From Anaerobiospirillum sp. NML120449 (GTDB lineage: Bacteria; Pseudomonadota; Gammaproteobacteria; Enterobacterales; Succinivibrionaceae), in assembly GCF_023051105.1 (NCBI RefSeq), contig NZ_JALKIL010000010.1:62001-126000 (forward strand): a stretch of 64,000 nt of DNA. The letters run 5' to 3'. The translations under genes were made by a program, and so were the position numbers. The notes beneath the pieces are model-generated. The model did not search any database, was not told the DNA's origin, and worked only from the letters and a program-made list of their open reading frames with translations. Positions 19,025-27,752 of the stretch are shown in pieces (within the stretch, counting starts at the first letter, position 1; each line of letters begins with the position of its first letter).

Positions 19025-19047
19025 AGCCCGTTTTATACGGGCTTTTT
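19025..19047 (+). terminator. Intrinsic terminator after bamD
   Basis: AGCCCG-TTTTATA-CGGGCT followed by TTTTT. It overlaps an in-frame ATG at 19049, which argues that rluA starts further downstream. Confidence 0.88.
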
Positions 19048-19072
19048 AATGCCCAGGTGCAAGGTAAGCAAG

Positions 19073-19879
19073 ATGGCCCATCGTGATTTCAACTACGATC
19101 CTCCGTTAAGTCCTTTTCTGGATATCCTCTATGAGGATGATGACATTATGGTGGTGAACAAGCCCTCTGCCATTTTGTCAGTACCGGGCAAGCTGGCCAT
19201 TCACCGTGACAGCATTCTCTCGCGTGTCAAAAGCATTCATGAAAATGCCTTTGCCGTGCATCGCCTTGACTATGGCACCTCAGGTGTCATGGTAGTGGGC
19301 CTGAACAAACCGGCCATATCCAGTCTGGGCAAGCAGTTTATTTCCCGCGACGTCCACAAGGTCTATGTAGCCTGGGTAGATGGAAAAATGGAGGGTACCG
19401 GTGCTGTGGACCTGCCCCTGATTCTGGATATCAACAACAGGCCTTATCAGACCGTGGACTTCGAGGTGGGCAAGCCTGCGCTGACCTACTGGCAGGCTCT
19501 GCACTATGATGCTGATCGCGATGCCACCTTTGTCCGTCTGTATCCTCAGACCGGCCGCTCCCATCAGCTGCGCGTACACATGCAGCAGACAGGTCACTCC
19601 ATACTGGGAGACCATCTGTATGCCTGCGACAGAATTTATGAATGCGTCCCTCATCTGAACCTGCATGCCGCACTGCTGAGCTTTACTCACCCGTCAACAG
19701 GTCAGCCGCTGCGCTACTGCGCCCCGGCACCTTTTGAGGTTCCGGCTTCATGCACGCCTGAGCTCTCCTGGCTCGATGAGGATCTGTCAGGAAAGGTAGA
19801 GCACACCACCAGCACCATGCTCAAGCCAACTAACAGTGATGCACTCAACAGCAGGTACATCACCGATCCGGCATCATAG
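19073..19879 (+). CDS. rluA: RluA-type 23S rRNA/tRNA pseudouridine synthase
   Basis: Isomerises uridine to pseudouridine; E. coli RluA acts on 23S U746 and tRNA U32. ILYEDDDIMVVNKPSAILSVPG is near the E. coli RluA sequence, HRLDYGTSG carries the catalytic Asp, and PQTGRSHQLRVHM and HPILGD-like HSILGDHLYA follow. I choose ATG 19073 (MAHRDFNYDPP, 268 residues) because AAGGTAAG sits properly before it and the alternative ATG 19049 lies at the bamD terminator. Frame continues open upstream but that part is low-complexity and non-homologous. Confidence 0.94.
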   Translation: MAHRDFNYDPPLSPFLDILYEDDDIMVVNKPSAILSVPGKLAIHRDSILSRVKSIHENAFAVHRLDYGTSGVMVVGLNKPAISSLGKQFISRDVHKVYVAWVDGKMEGTGAVDLPLILDINNRPYQTVDFEVGKPALTYWQALHYDADRDATFVRLYPQTGRSHQLRVHMQQTGHSILGDHLYACDRIYECVPHLNLHAALLSFTHPSTGQPLRYCAPAPFEVPASCTPELSWLDEDLSGKVEHTTSTMLKPTNSDALNSRYITDPAS

Positions 19880-19917
19880 TAAGGCACGAAAGCCTGACTT
19901 GCTGACGCCTGAAAACA

Positions 19918-19953
19918 CAAAGCCCCCGCAGATGTGAGTCTGCGGGGGCTTTG
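19918..19953. terminator. Bidirectional terminator rluA/djlA
   Basis: CAAAGCCCCCGCAGA (19918-19932) pairs perfectly with TCTGCGGGGGCTTTG (19939-19953). On the minus strand TTTTC follows the stem; on the plus strand the T bases are part of the stem. Confidence 0.85.
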
Positions 19954-20064
19954 CGCTGATGCCGGGGGCAAGGCCCAGGCCAGCGGTGCCAGGCTCCGGC
20001 ACTGCGATCCTGACGCACTGGACGGACCGTCCAGAGGGTCAGGGCCGGCCGGGGCCGGGCCTGG

Positions 20065-21021
20065 TTATTCGCCTCGGGCTTCCTTGATGATGTTGAAAGC
20101 AGTCTGAATGTCAGTGGCTTTCTGGGTATAAAGCTTGATCATTTCAGGAGGCAGACCCTGGGAGGCCAGACGGTCAGGATGGTACTTGAGCATGAGCTTC
20201 TTGTGGGCGCGGCGGATGTCCTCCCATGAGGTGTTCTCGTCTACGCCCAGAATCTCATAGGCATTGGCAAGTTCGCTCTTTGGAACAAATGAGCCTCCAG
20301 ATGAGGAGCTGCCCTGATCGTGCTGATAACCTCCGCCCTGGTACTGACCGGAGCTGCCCTGAGTGCCTGAGCGGCGGGAGCTTCTGTGACGCTGGGAGTT
20401 CTGCTGCTGTTGCTGTTGCTGTTGCTGGGCATACTTGCGGGCAAACTGGGCAAACTGAACTTCGGCAAAACGGATGCGGATGAGTCGCTCCATCTTGTCG
20501 ACAGGTACGTCCATGGCAATGGCTATCTGCAGGAGGCGCTCATGTTCACCCTCTGAAAGCACCTGGTCGGCAAGGGCAATTCCTACCTGAATTTCCAGCA
20601 GGAAGGAGAGCATGGCAATGTTGGAGCCGATAGCAGATCTGAGCGACATGGCCTCGGCATGGAGGTCAAAGTCATCGCTCTTGCCCTGATTAAAGCCCTC
20701 AATGGCCAGTGCACGCATTTCAGCATCGAGATTCATGACATCCATGAAGTACTCGGCCTGACGGATGTGGGACTCATTGATGCGTCCGGCACCGCGTGAG
20801 ACGAAGCCCATCAGTCTGAAAGTGGACTGGATAAGAGTTTTGTGCATGGCTGAGCGTGGACCACGCCCGGCAAAGGCATTGCGGGCCTCAGCGCTCTGGG
20901 CTATGAGCTGATTGCGTGGCTTGTCATAGAAGTAGTAGCCAATAAGAAAGCCGATTAAAGCACCGATACCGCCAAATAAAAGGCCGATCAGGGCACCAAT
21001 AATTCTTCCTTTCCAAGACAT
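20065..21021 (-). CDS. djlA: DjlA membrane-anchored J-domain co-chaperone
   Basis: Stimulates DnaK at the inner membrane. MSWKGRIIGALIGLLFGGIGALIGFLIG is a single glycine-patterned membrane anchor. A TerB-like central domain follows (FRLMGFVSRGAGRINESHI, FLEIQIGIALAD). Next comes a polyglutamine run of nine and a Ser/Gly/Gln-rich linker. The C-terminal J domain contains HPD (KLMLKYHPDRLASQGLP). 318 residues against 271 in E. coli; the linker accounts for the difference. Start 21021 fits the E. coli N-terminus; the frame runs on upstream through a 14-bp repeat array that I judge untranslated. Confidence 0.93.
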   Translation of the reverse strand: MSWKGRIIGALIGLLFGGIGALIGFLIGYYFYDKPRNQLIAQSAEARNAFAGRGPRSAMHKTLIQSTFRLMGFVSRGAGRINESHIRQAEYFMDVMNLDAEMRALAIEGFNQGKSDDFDLHAEAMSLRSAIGSNIAMLSFLLEIQVGIALADQVLSEGEHERLLQIAIAMDVPVDKMERLIRIRFAEVQFAQFARKYAQQQQQQQQQNSQRHRSSRRSGTQGSSGQYQGGGYQHDQGSSSSGGSFVPKSELANAYEILGVDENTSWEDIRRAHKKLMLKYHPDRLASQGLPPEMIKLYTQKATDIQTAFNIIKEARGE

Positions 21022-21102
21022 ATTGCAAAAACCTGAAATAGTTAGGATCAAAACCGGATCTGAAAGTGCCGGGCAGGCCGCCGTCAGCTGCACCAGACAG
21101 GC

Positions 21103-21200
21103 GATGCAGGCCAGACGATGCGGGCCAGGCGATGCAGGCAAGACGATGCGGGCCAGACGATACAGGCCAGACGATGCGGGCCAGACGATGCAGGCCCGGC
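21103..21200. repeat. Seven tandem copies of a 14-bp unit
   Basis: Seven consecutive 14-mers of the form GATGCRGGCCAGAC with one to three substitutions each, between djlA and murU. The period is not a multiple of three, so the array is almost certainly non-coding even though the djlA frame is open through it. Confidence 0.92.
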
Positions 21201-21261
21201 GATGCCAGCCTTGCTGCACAGGCCGGCCTGCGTTGTCAGCAGGGCGGCGCCGGGGCCGTGA

Positions 21262-21960
21262 TTAGCGGCCGCTCAGGTGGGCGTTGAGCTGCTGCAGTCG
21301 CTCTACTGTGCCCACATCAAACCATGGGGATGTGATAACCGAGGCAGTGATGAGGCTACGGCCGGCCCAGTCATCAAAGTAAGGGCGCAGTGCCTGACGG
21401 GATACGCTGCGGCCTGCAAAGGCCTCAGGGTGGTACCAGGCAAAGCCCGAGAAGGTATAGTCGCTGCCGTAAATCATGTGGCCGTCGGCGCTTACGGCAA
21501 AATCACCGCCCGTATTATGGGCCGGGTTGGAGGTCAGATAGAGGTGAGCCAGAGCCTGCAGTCTGCCGTGTTCATCTCTGTCAGTCAGCTGCTTTGGGCA
21601 TGGCAGCAGGAAGTCGTAGCTGCTGTCCAGAAAAATATCACCATTGACCACGATAAAAGGTTCGCTGCCCAGTAGAGGCAGAGCCTTGATAATACCGCCT
21701 GCAGTCTCAAGACCTTCGCTGTCCTCAGGGCTGAGCTCAATGCTGACGCCAAAGCGGCTGCCATCACCAAGGTATTCAAAGAGCACGTCTTTAAGCCATG
21801 CGCCATTTACTACCAGAGAGGTAATGCCAATGGCCTTGAGTTTCTCAATATGCCAGGCTATCAGGCTCTGACCACCGGCCTCCACCATAGGCTTGGGAAT
21901 ACGCTCAGTTAAAGGTCTGAGTCTCTTGCCCTGACCTGCGGCTAAAATCATGGCTTTCAT
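21262..21960 (-). CDS. murU: N-acetylmuramate-1-phosphate uridylyltransferase
   Basis: Makes UDP-MurNAc from MurNAc-1-P in the cell-wall recycling route that bypasses MurA/MurB and fosfomycin. Nucleotidyltransferase fold: MKAMILAAGQGKRLRPLTERIPKPM is the signature GxGxRLxPxTxxxPK loop; VVNGDIFLD carries the metal-binding Asp; PWFDVGTVERL is near the C-terminus. 232 residues, the usual MurU size. ATG 21960 is preceded by AAGG at proper distance. It follows amgK on the same strand, as in Pseudomonas, which supports MurU over glucose-1-phosphate enzymes. Confidence 0.9.
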   Translation of the reverse strand: MKAMILAAGQGKRLRPLTERIPKPMVEAGGQSLIAWHIEKLKAIGITSLVVNGAWLKDVLFEYLGDGSRFGVSIELSPEDSEGLETAGGIIKALPLLGSEPFIVVNGDIFLDSSYDFLLPCPKQLTDRDEHGRLQALAHLYLTSNPAHNTGGDFAVSADGHMIYGSDYTFSGFAWYHPEAFAGRSVSRQALRPYFDDWAGRSLITASVITSPWFDVGTVERLQQLNAHLSGR

Positions 21961-22047
21961 TACAAACAACCTTAAGTCAAATCAGATAGATATCAAGTTT
22001 AGCAAATAATGCACATTACATAATTAGGGCAGTCGGATGCCAGATGC

Positions 22048-22075
22048 AAAAAAAGCCACAGATGTGGCTTTTTTT
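22048..22075. terminator. Symmetric intrinsic terminator between amgK and murU
   Basis: Seven A bases, GCCACA, a two-base loop, TGTGGC and seven T bases: a near-perfect bidirectional terminator. It falls between two genes of one pathway on the same strand, so it either separates them into two transcripts or gives partial readthrough. Confidence 0.85.
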
Positions 22076-22173
22076 GATCATGCCCTGGGCATGCAGACGC
22101 CGGTGGCTGCAGGCAGCTGTAAGGCTGACGCCGCCTGGCAGCATGGTGGCCGGGCTTAAAGCCCTGTGTGCGG

Positions 22174-23394
22174 TCAGATGCGGCCGGCTACATTCTTTTC
22201 AAGGAAGGCAGCAAATGGACGCAGCTGCTCAAAGTACTGGCAGTTTCTGGTCAGATAGCCCAGAACGCGTGGCAGGTACTGCAGATAGCCGTCCTTGCCA
22301 TCACGAAGCTTCAGGCGGTAGAACAGGCCCAGAACCTTGATATGTCTCTGAATGGCGCACAGACGGATCATGAGGTTGAACTGCTCAAGAGATACCTGCT
22401 CGCGGTCAAAGATGCCGCAGACAGTGTATACCTCATAGGCAAACTTGCAGATCCTCTCTACAAACTCATCTTCCATGTCTACATAGCAGTCATAGCCAAT
22501 GGAAGCAAGATCATAGCAGGCAGGGCCCTTGACCATATCCTGATAGTCCAGAATGGCAAAACGCGACAGGATGGAGATTTCCTTGCCTGCAGGGACGACC
22601 ATGATATTGCGGGAGTGATAGTCACGGTGCATGGCTGTCTGAGGCTGGGCACGGCACTGCTCGCTGATAAAGTCCCAGGTCTGAGCAATCATCTTTTCAT
22701 CTTCAGTACTCAGCTGCAGATTCAGAGCCTTGTCAAAAAGCCACTCACGGCAGATGTTGAGCTCCATTTTGATGAAGTCATCATCAAAAAGCGGCAGCTC
22801 ACTCAGGGTCTTATAGTCAGTCTCATCAAGGTCATAATGAGGAATGACATCAGCCTCTGCTGAAGGATCCTTCAGGGCTGCCTGACGGCGCTGCTCAAGG
22901 GCCTGAGCCTGCTCAGGTGAGAAAGGCATGGCGCCTATTTTGGTAAGCTCGCGAAGGGTCTTTAAGTAGTAGGCCGGCTCCTTGCCATCAGGAATGGAGT
23001 TGATGTAGACAAAATCACCCATGTCCTCAAGGACCATAAAGCCCTTTTCAATGTCGGAGACGATAATGGCCGGAACCAGCACTTTTGCATGGTCAAGCAG
23101 ACGGTTGATGTCAGCAAACTCACGGTTTTTCTGAGTCTCTGGAGGGGCGTCCATGACAATGACCGAGCCCACATAGCCAATGCGCGGACTTACACCATGA
23201 GCGGCGCACAGGCTGGTAAAGGCCTGTTCACTCATTTTGAGACGATAGTACTTTCTGAAGCTGGCATCGCCATTTAACAGGCTCAGGGAGCCGGCGCAGT
23301 CGCAGCCGCAATCACATGGATCGCAGTCGGAGCATGCAATATTGTTGTTTTTTAAAAAAGCCAGAAGATCTTGATAGCGACTAGACACGTTCAA
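22174..23394 (-). CDS. amgK: Anomeric MurNAc/GlcNAc kinase (AmgK-like) with cysteine-rich insert
   Basis: Phosphorylates MurNAc at C1, feeding MurU. Aminoglycoside-phosphotransferase fold: NGDASFRKYYRLK (P-loop-like GDASFRRY of AmgK), VLEDMGD, MHRDYHSRNIMV (catalytic Asp and Asn) and AILDYQDMVKGPACYDLASI (metal-binding DYQD). Residues 21-33, just before the GDASFR block, contain six cysteines (CSDCDPCDCGCDC), absent from homologues I know. The start appears to be TTG 23394, overlapping the end of trmB by 14 bases, with GGGA eight bases ahead; GTG 23388 is the alternative. 406 residues, about 60 longer than Pseudomonas AmgK. Confidence 0.87.
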   Translation of the reverse strand: MNVSSRYQDLLAFLKNNNIACSDCDPCDCGCDCAGSLSLLNGDASFRKYYRLKMSEQAFTSLCAAHGVSPRIGYVGSVIVMDAPPETQKNREFADINRLLDHAKVLVPAIIVSDIEKGFMVLEDMGDFVYINSIPDGKEPAYYLKTLRELTKIGAMPFSPEQAQALEQRRQAALKDPSAEADVIPHYDLDETDYKTLSELPLFDDDFIKMELNICREWLFDKALNLQLSTEDEKMIAQTWDFISEQCRAQPQTAMHRDYHSRNIMVVPAGKEISILSRFAILDYQDMVKGPACYDLASIGYDCYVDMEDEFVERICKFAYEVYTVCGIFDREQVSLEQFNLMIRLCAIQRHIKVLGLFYRLKLRDGKDGYLQYLPRVLGYLTRNCQYFEQLRPFAAFLEKNVAGRI

Positions 23395-24250
23395 ATACTA
23401 AATCCCATACGCCGTGACCCAGACGCTCACCTCTTTGCTCAAACTTGGTCAGAGGACGCCAGTCAGGACGCGGAATATAGCCTCCTTCAGGATTGGTGTT
23501 TACAAGACCTGATGCTGCATCGAGGCAGGCGAGCATCTGCTCGGCATATTCCTGCCAGTCTGTAGCCATACGGATATGGCCGCCATGCTTAAGCAGTGGA
23601 GTTACCAGCTTGAGGAAGTCATCATTGATGAGACGACGTTTGTGGTGACGTGCCTTAGGCCATGGATCAGGGAAGAAAATCTGCAGAATATCGATGCTTT
23701 CAGGTCCCAGACATTTGGTAAGAACCTCAAAGGCATCATACTTGATTACTCTGACATTAGATAGCTGCTGCTCCTCAATGAGCAACATGGCAGCGCCCAC
23801 ACCAGGAGGGTGCACCTCAATGCCCAGATAGTTGCGCAGCGGGTCTTTGGCGGCCATTTCCACAAAGGACTTGCCCATGCCAAAACCGATCTCCACTACC
23901 AGGGGAGCCTCACGCTGAAAAATTTTCGCTGTGTCGAGCTTTTCAAGTGCACTGACATCAACCATGTATTTTGGTGCCAGCTCCTCAAGAGCCTTGGTCT
24001 GGGCAGCAGTCATGCGGCCGGCGCGGATTACGAATGATTTGACACGCTGGTTGCGGCGGCTGTCAGCAGCACCATCGCCATCAGCGCCTGCGCTGCTTGT
24101 AGCGCAGGCGTCAGTAGCGGCGGCAGCAGGGCAGGCTGCATCGGTTGCTGCACCCTCGCCGGCAGCTCCGGCGGCGCAGCACTCTGGGCGGGCCTCATCA
24201 CAAGGGCGGTTTTCACTGAGGTGGGCAAAGTCTGGATTGTTATTGGTCAT
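23381..24250 (-). CDS. trmB: tRNA (guanine-N7)-methyltransferase with Ala/Cys-rich N-terminus
   Basis: Methylates G46 in the tRNA variable loop using S-adenosylmethionine. The core matches E. coli TrmB closely: VKSFVIRAGRMT, EIGFGMGKSFVEMA (SAM loop), GIEVHPPGVG, IFFPDPWPKARHHKRR, ATDWQEYAEQML and the end TKFEQRGERLGHGVWDLVFERV-like block. The first 75 or so residues are an Ala/Gly-rich tail with five cysteines and no counterpart in E. coli. Start: ATG 24250 gives 289 residues; the ribosome site is weak, and a GTG at 24283 or a start nearer the core cannot be excluded. Overlaps amgK, implying co-transcription. Confidence 0.92.
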   Translation of the reverse strand: MTNNNPDFAHLSENRPCDEARPECCAAGAAGEGAATDAACPAAAATDACATSSAGADGDGAADSRRNQRVKSFVIRAGRMTAAQTKALEELAPKYMVDVSALEKLDTAKIFQREAPLVVEIGFGMGKSFVEMAAKDPLRNYLGIEVHPPGVGAAMLLIEEQQLSNVRVIKYDAFEVLTKCLGPESIDILQIFFPDPWPKARHHKRRLINDDFLKLVTPLLKHGGHIRMATDWQEYAEQMLACLDAASGLVNTNPEGGYIPRPDWRPLTKFEQRGERLGHGVWDLVFERV

Positions 24251-24389
24251 CAGCTGTTTTCGGGCATGAAAAAGCCGTTGCACTTTGGTTCTCCTCAGGC
24301 ATCAGTGCCCGCTCTGAATAGTATGGTGGCGGGCACAGGGGGAGGTAATGACCTCCCCGGAAAATCTCAGTGAACGGCGGGATAAAAAC

Positions 24390-25271
24390 TTAGATAAGTT
24401 CGAGTTCCTGCATGGCCTTTTTAATCTCCTCTCTGGTCTGTGCAGACAGAGGCATAACTGGCAGGCGAACTTCTTCTGAGCACAGTCCCAGTAAGGAGGC
24501 ACCGTACTTGGCACCTGCAGGGGATGGCTCCTTGAACATTAAGCCGTGAAGCTTCATCAGTCTGTCCTGGAGGGCGCGGGCTTCATCCCACTTGCCGGTC
24601 AGGGTCAGTTCCTGAACCTTGTGGACAAGCTGAGGGGCTACGTTGGCAGTAACGGAAATACAGCCGGTACCGCCGGCAACATTATAGCTTACCTGGGTGG
24701 CATCTTCACCGCTGAGCCAGGTAAAGTCAGGGCGGGAAATCAGATTGCGCTCCAGCCATGGACGGGCCAGATCGCCGGTGGCGTCCTTGATGCCGGCAAT
24801 GCGTGGCAGCTGGGCCATACGGGCAACAGTATCAGGGGTGATATTTACAACAGCACGTCCTGGAATGTTGTAAATGAAAATTGGCAGGTCGGTAGCGTCA
24901 TGAACCATCTTGAAGTGGGCATACAGACCATCCTGATTTGGACGGTTGTAGTAACCGGCTACATGCAGCAGACCGTCAGCACCGGCCTTCTGAGCCTCTA
25001 CTGAGTAGTGAATGGCTTCCACAGGGTTGTTTGAGCCGGCACCGGCCATGACAGGAACACGTTTGTTGGCTACTTGAGCTACGATTGCGATGACACGGGC
25101 GTGCTCTTCTGAGCTCAGGGTTGGACACTCGCCGGTGGTACCGGCAGGAACAATGGCATCAGTACCGTTTTCAATGTGCCACTCAACCAGGCGCTCCAGA
25201 GCCTTCTCATCAAGTTTGCCATCTTTGAATGGGGTGATCAGAGCGACTAACGAACCGTGGAAGGTATTCAT
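24390..25271 (-). CDS. dapA: 4-hydroxy-tetrahydrodipicolinate synthase
   Basis: Commits aspartate semialdehyde and pyruvate to the diaminopimelate/lysine pathway; a TIM-barrel class I aldolase. Lys162 in GIKDATGD forms the Schiff base, Tyr134 (IYNIPGR) and Thr45-Thr46 (AGTTGE) complete the catalytic triad. 293 residues, standard. AAGGAG lies ten bases before the ATG. It belongs to the same pathway as dapF and lysA at 5.8-8.4 kb but is not linked to them. Confidence 0.98.
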   Translation of the reverse strand: MNTFHGSLVALITPFKDGKLDEKALERLVEWHIENGTDAIVPAGTTGECPTLSSEEHARVIAIVAQVANKRVPVMAGAGSNNPVEAIHYSVEAQKAGADGLLHVAGYYNRPNQDGLYAHFKMVHDATDLPIFIYNIPGRAVVNITPDTVARMAQLPRIAGIKDATGDLARPWLERNLISRPDFTWLSGEDATQVSYNVAGGTGCISVTANVAPQLVHKVQELTLTGKWDEARALQDRLMKLHGLMFKEPSPAGAKYGASLLGLCSEEVRLPVMPLSAQTREEIKKAMQELELI

Positions 25272-25575
25272 GGAAGTGGTTCTCCTTAATTGGAAGCGCA
25301 GGGTTAACTGGGGGTAAACGTACAGCCGGGCATGATCAGTGTAATGAAAATCATCCCGGTCAGGGCTTGGGGATCCTTATGCTCATGGCTGCCGTGTCAG
25401 CAGCGGCTGCGCAGCTGCGCTGTGGCGGCTGCCGCATGGCTGCAGGGCAGTCGTGCGGACTGGCAGTGCATAATGTTTTGTAAAGCACAATGGCCTGATG
25501 TGGCCCTGGTATGATGTCACAGGGCAGGTGCTGCGCAGCTGCCGGGCAGCTGCAGCCACAGGCTGGCTGCCTCGG

Positions 25576-25602
25576 GCATGCATACATGCATGCATGCACG
25601 CA
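25576..25602. repeat. 27-bp alternating purine-pyrimidine run
   Basis: A perfect purine-pyrimidine alternation built from GCATGC and ATGCAT palindromes. Such runs can adopt Z-DNA or cruciform forms under supercoiling. No gene assigned. Confidence 0.7.
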
Positions 25603-25936
25603 GACATACTGCCCTGGCTGCATTTTGCAACCTTGGCTTACGTTACCTGGAAATTCCTATCTTTGCCCGCTGGCGGGCATCATGAGAACGATGCGCAAAA
25701 TCGTATGTGAAATATAAGCCATGCTGTCAGGCTGTGACAGGCTGTGCGTCTATTGTAGCCGCTGTATACCTGAATGCAGGCCTGAACAGGTGAAATTGTA
25801 TCAAAACAGGGCAAATTTGCCCTGATCTATGAGTTTCATGGCATGGTCAGTCCTGAGGACTGTGGCAGTAAAAATGTCGAAAAACCAGATAAATATCACC
25901 GTTATTATCCATAATTGCTAATCTCCTGGGCGTATT

Positions 25937-25980
25937 AAAACAAAGCCCCGCGCACCTGCGTGGTGCAGGTGGCGGGGCTC
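25937..25980 (-). terminator. Intrinsic terminator after lysS
   Basis: AGCCCCGC-GCACCTGC pairs with GCAGGT-G-GCGGGGCT (25944-25979) around a short loop; on the minus strand the stem is followed by TTTGTTTT. Strong GC stem with T tract. Confidence 0.85.
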
Positions 25981-26042
25981 TGTGGTGTAAACATACCTGG
26001 TGCAGGTGCGGGCCGGAGCCTGCGCCTGCAAACGGGGCAGGT

Positions 26043-27575
26043 TTACTTGTTGGAATTCTGCAGACGTAAGGTTGGGAACAGAATTACATCACGGATAGTG
26101 TGGCAGTTGGCAAAGAGCATGACGGTACGGTCGATACCAATGCCCTCACCGGCAGTTGGAGGCAGACCGTGTTCCAGAGCCACGATGTAGTCCTCATCGT
26201 AGTACATGGCTTCGTCATCACCATGATTCTTCTGCTCAGCCTGCTGGTGGAAGCGGCCGGCCTGATCATCAGGATCGTTGAGCTCGGAGAAGCCGTTACC
26301 CATCTCACGGCCGCCAATGAAGAACTCAAAGCGATCAGTGAAAGCAGGATCCTTGTCACTGCGGCGAGCCAGAGGAGAGATCTCGGCTGGGTAGGAGGTG
26401 ATGAAGGTAGGCTGCTGTAAGTGGTGTTCAGCAACTTCTTCAAAGAGGGCAGCAATGTAGTGACCCAGTACCCAGCCCTTCTGCATCTCAATGTGCAGCT
26501 TCTTACACCACTCACGTGCCTTTTCCTCGTCCTCGAGGTCTTCCATGGTGATGCCGTTGCCGTACTTGACCACAGCTTCCTTCATGGTCAGGCGCTCAAA
26601 TGGCTTTGCAAAGTCCAGATCGAGGCCTGGTTCGCCTTCCTTGCCATAGTGAACTCTGGTATCGCCCAGAACCTCAAGGGCCATCTTGCGGAACAGATCC
26701 TCAGTCAGGTCGATGAGGTCGTGGTAGTCGTGGTAGGCCATATAGAACTCAATCATGGTGAATTCAGGGTTGTGGCGTACGTCGATACCCTCGTTACGGA
26801 AGTTACGGTTAATTTCGTAAACGCGCTCAAAACCGCCCACTACCAGACGCTTTAAGTAAAGCTCAGGAGCGATACGCAGGTACATGTCCATGTCCAGGGC
26901 ATTGTGGTGGGTGATAAATGGCCTTGCATTGGCACCACCTGGAATGACGTGCATCATTGGAGTCTCAACTTCCATGAAGTTGGCAGCATCCATGTAGCGA
27001 CGGATAAAGGAAATAATTTTGGTGCGGATCTGGAAGGCGCGGCGGGACTCTTCATTGGCAATGAGGTCGAGGTAACGCTGACGGCAGCGTGCTTCCTGAT
27101 CAACAAGACCCTTGTACTTCTCTGGCAGAGGACGTAAGGCCTTAACCAGCAGACGTAAGGAGGTTACATGCAGGGAAAGCTCACCGGTTTTGGTCTTGAA
27201 AGCGTAGCCGGTAACACCAATGATGTCACCAAGGTCCAGCTTCTTGAACATGTCCTGGTACTGACCCTCAGGCAGGGCATCACGGGTAACATAGATCTGA
27301 ATCTTGCCGCCCATGTCCTGTAAGGTAGCAAAAGAAGCCTTGCCCATGATGCGGCGGGTCATGATACGGCCGGCAATGGTGTAGGTATTCTTTTCCTGCT
27401 CCAGTACTTCGTTATCCTTACCCTCGCAGGCTTTGACAATGTCAGAGGAAATGGCATCACGGTGGAAGTCATTTGGATAGGCCTGACCCTGCTCGCGTAA
27501 GGCATTGAGCTTCTCGCGGCGTTCCTGGATTTGAGAGTTGGTGTTCTCAGTGGTTGGATTGGTATCCTGAGTCAT
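26043..27575 (-). CDS. lysS: Lysyl-tRNA synthetase, class II
   Basis: Charges tRNA-Lys. An N-terminal OB-fold anticodon domain ([26 protein letters not shown]) is followed by the class II catalytic core: [25 protein letters not shown] (motif 1), [20 protein letters not shown] (motif 2) and [13 protein letters not shown] (motif 3). 510 residues from ATG 27575, against 505 in E. coli. I reject the upstream in-frame extension to 27662 because [11 protein letters not shown] aligns as the natural N-terminus. Preceded by prfB, exactly the E. coli order prfB-lysS. Confidence 0.97.
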   Translation of the reverse strand: MTQDTNPTTENTNSQIQERREKLNALREQGQAYPNDFHRDAISSDIVKACEGKDNEVLEQEKNTYTIAGRIMTRRIMGKASFATLQDMGGKIQIYVTRDALPEGQYQDMFKKLDLGDIIGVTGYAFKTKTGELSLHVTSLRLLVKALRPLPEKYKGLVDQEARCRQRYLDLIANEESRRAFQIRTKIISFIRRYMDAANFMEVETPMMHVIPGGANARPFITHHNALDMDMYLRIAPELYLKRLVVGGFERVYEINRNFRNEGIDVRHNPEFTMIEFYMAYHDYHDLIDLTEDLFRKMALEVLGDTRVHYGKEGEPGLDLDFAKPFERLTMKEAVVKYGNGITMEDLEDEEKAREWCKKLHIEMQKGWVLGHYIAALFEEVAEHHLQQPTFITSYPAEISPLARRSDKDPAFTDRFEFFIGGREMGNGFSELNDPDDQAGRFHQQAEQKNHGDDEAMYYDEDYIVALEHGLPPTAGEGIGIDRTVMLFANCHTIRDVILFPTLRLQNSNK

Positions 27576-27752
27576 GATTGTTAATACATCCTGAAGAGAA
27601 AAAGGACAAAAAATTCTGTGTTGAGGCTGGCAGGGAGGGCCATCAGGCCCGTACCTGCCCATGGGCTGCCCCGGTACGGGCCATGGGCCCGTCCCGGCCT
27701 GCCTGCCCGGGCAGATAAGGCAAGGCCTTGCCCAGCCTGCCCGGGTCAGGGA

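Larger units (their letters stand above)
25272..26042. other. Intergenic gap dapA-lysS
   Basis: No gene. It contains GC-rich CTGCGCAGC words at 25390-25450 and 25530-25560, an alternating purine-pyrimidine run at 25576-25602, an AT-rich stretch at 25860-25925 and the lysS terminator at 25937-25980. dapA promoter presumably within 25280-25500; no convincing -35/-10 found. Confidence 0.55.

Noticed and set aside
21022..21219. N-terminal extension of DjlA through the 14-bp repeats
   Set aside because: The homologous membrane anchor starts at 21021 and the repeat period is not a multiple of three.
22168..22863. 231-codon open frame opposite amgK
   Set aside because: Antisense shadow of a well-supported kinase gene.
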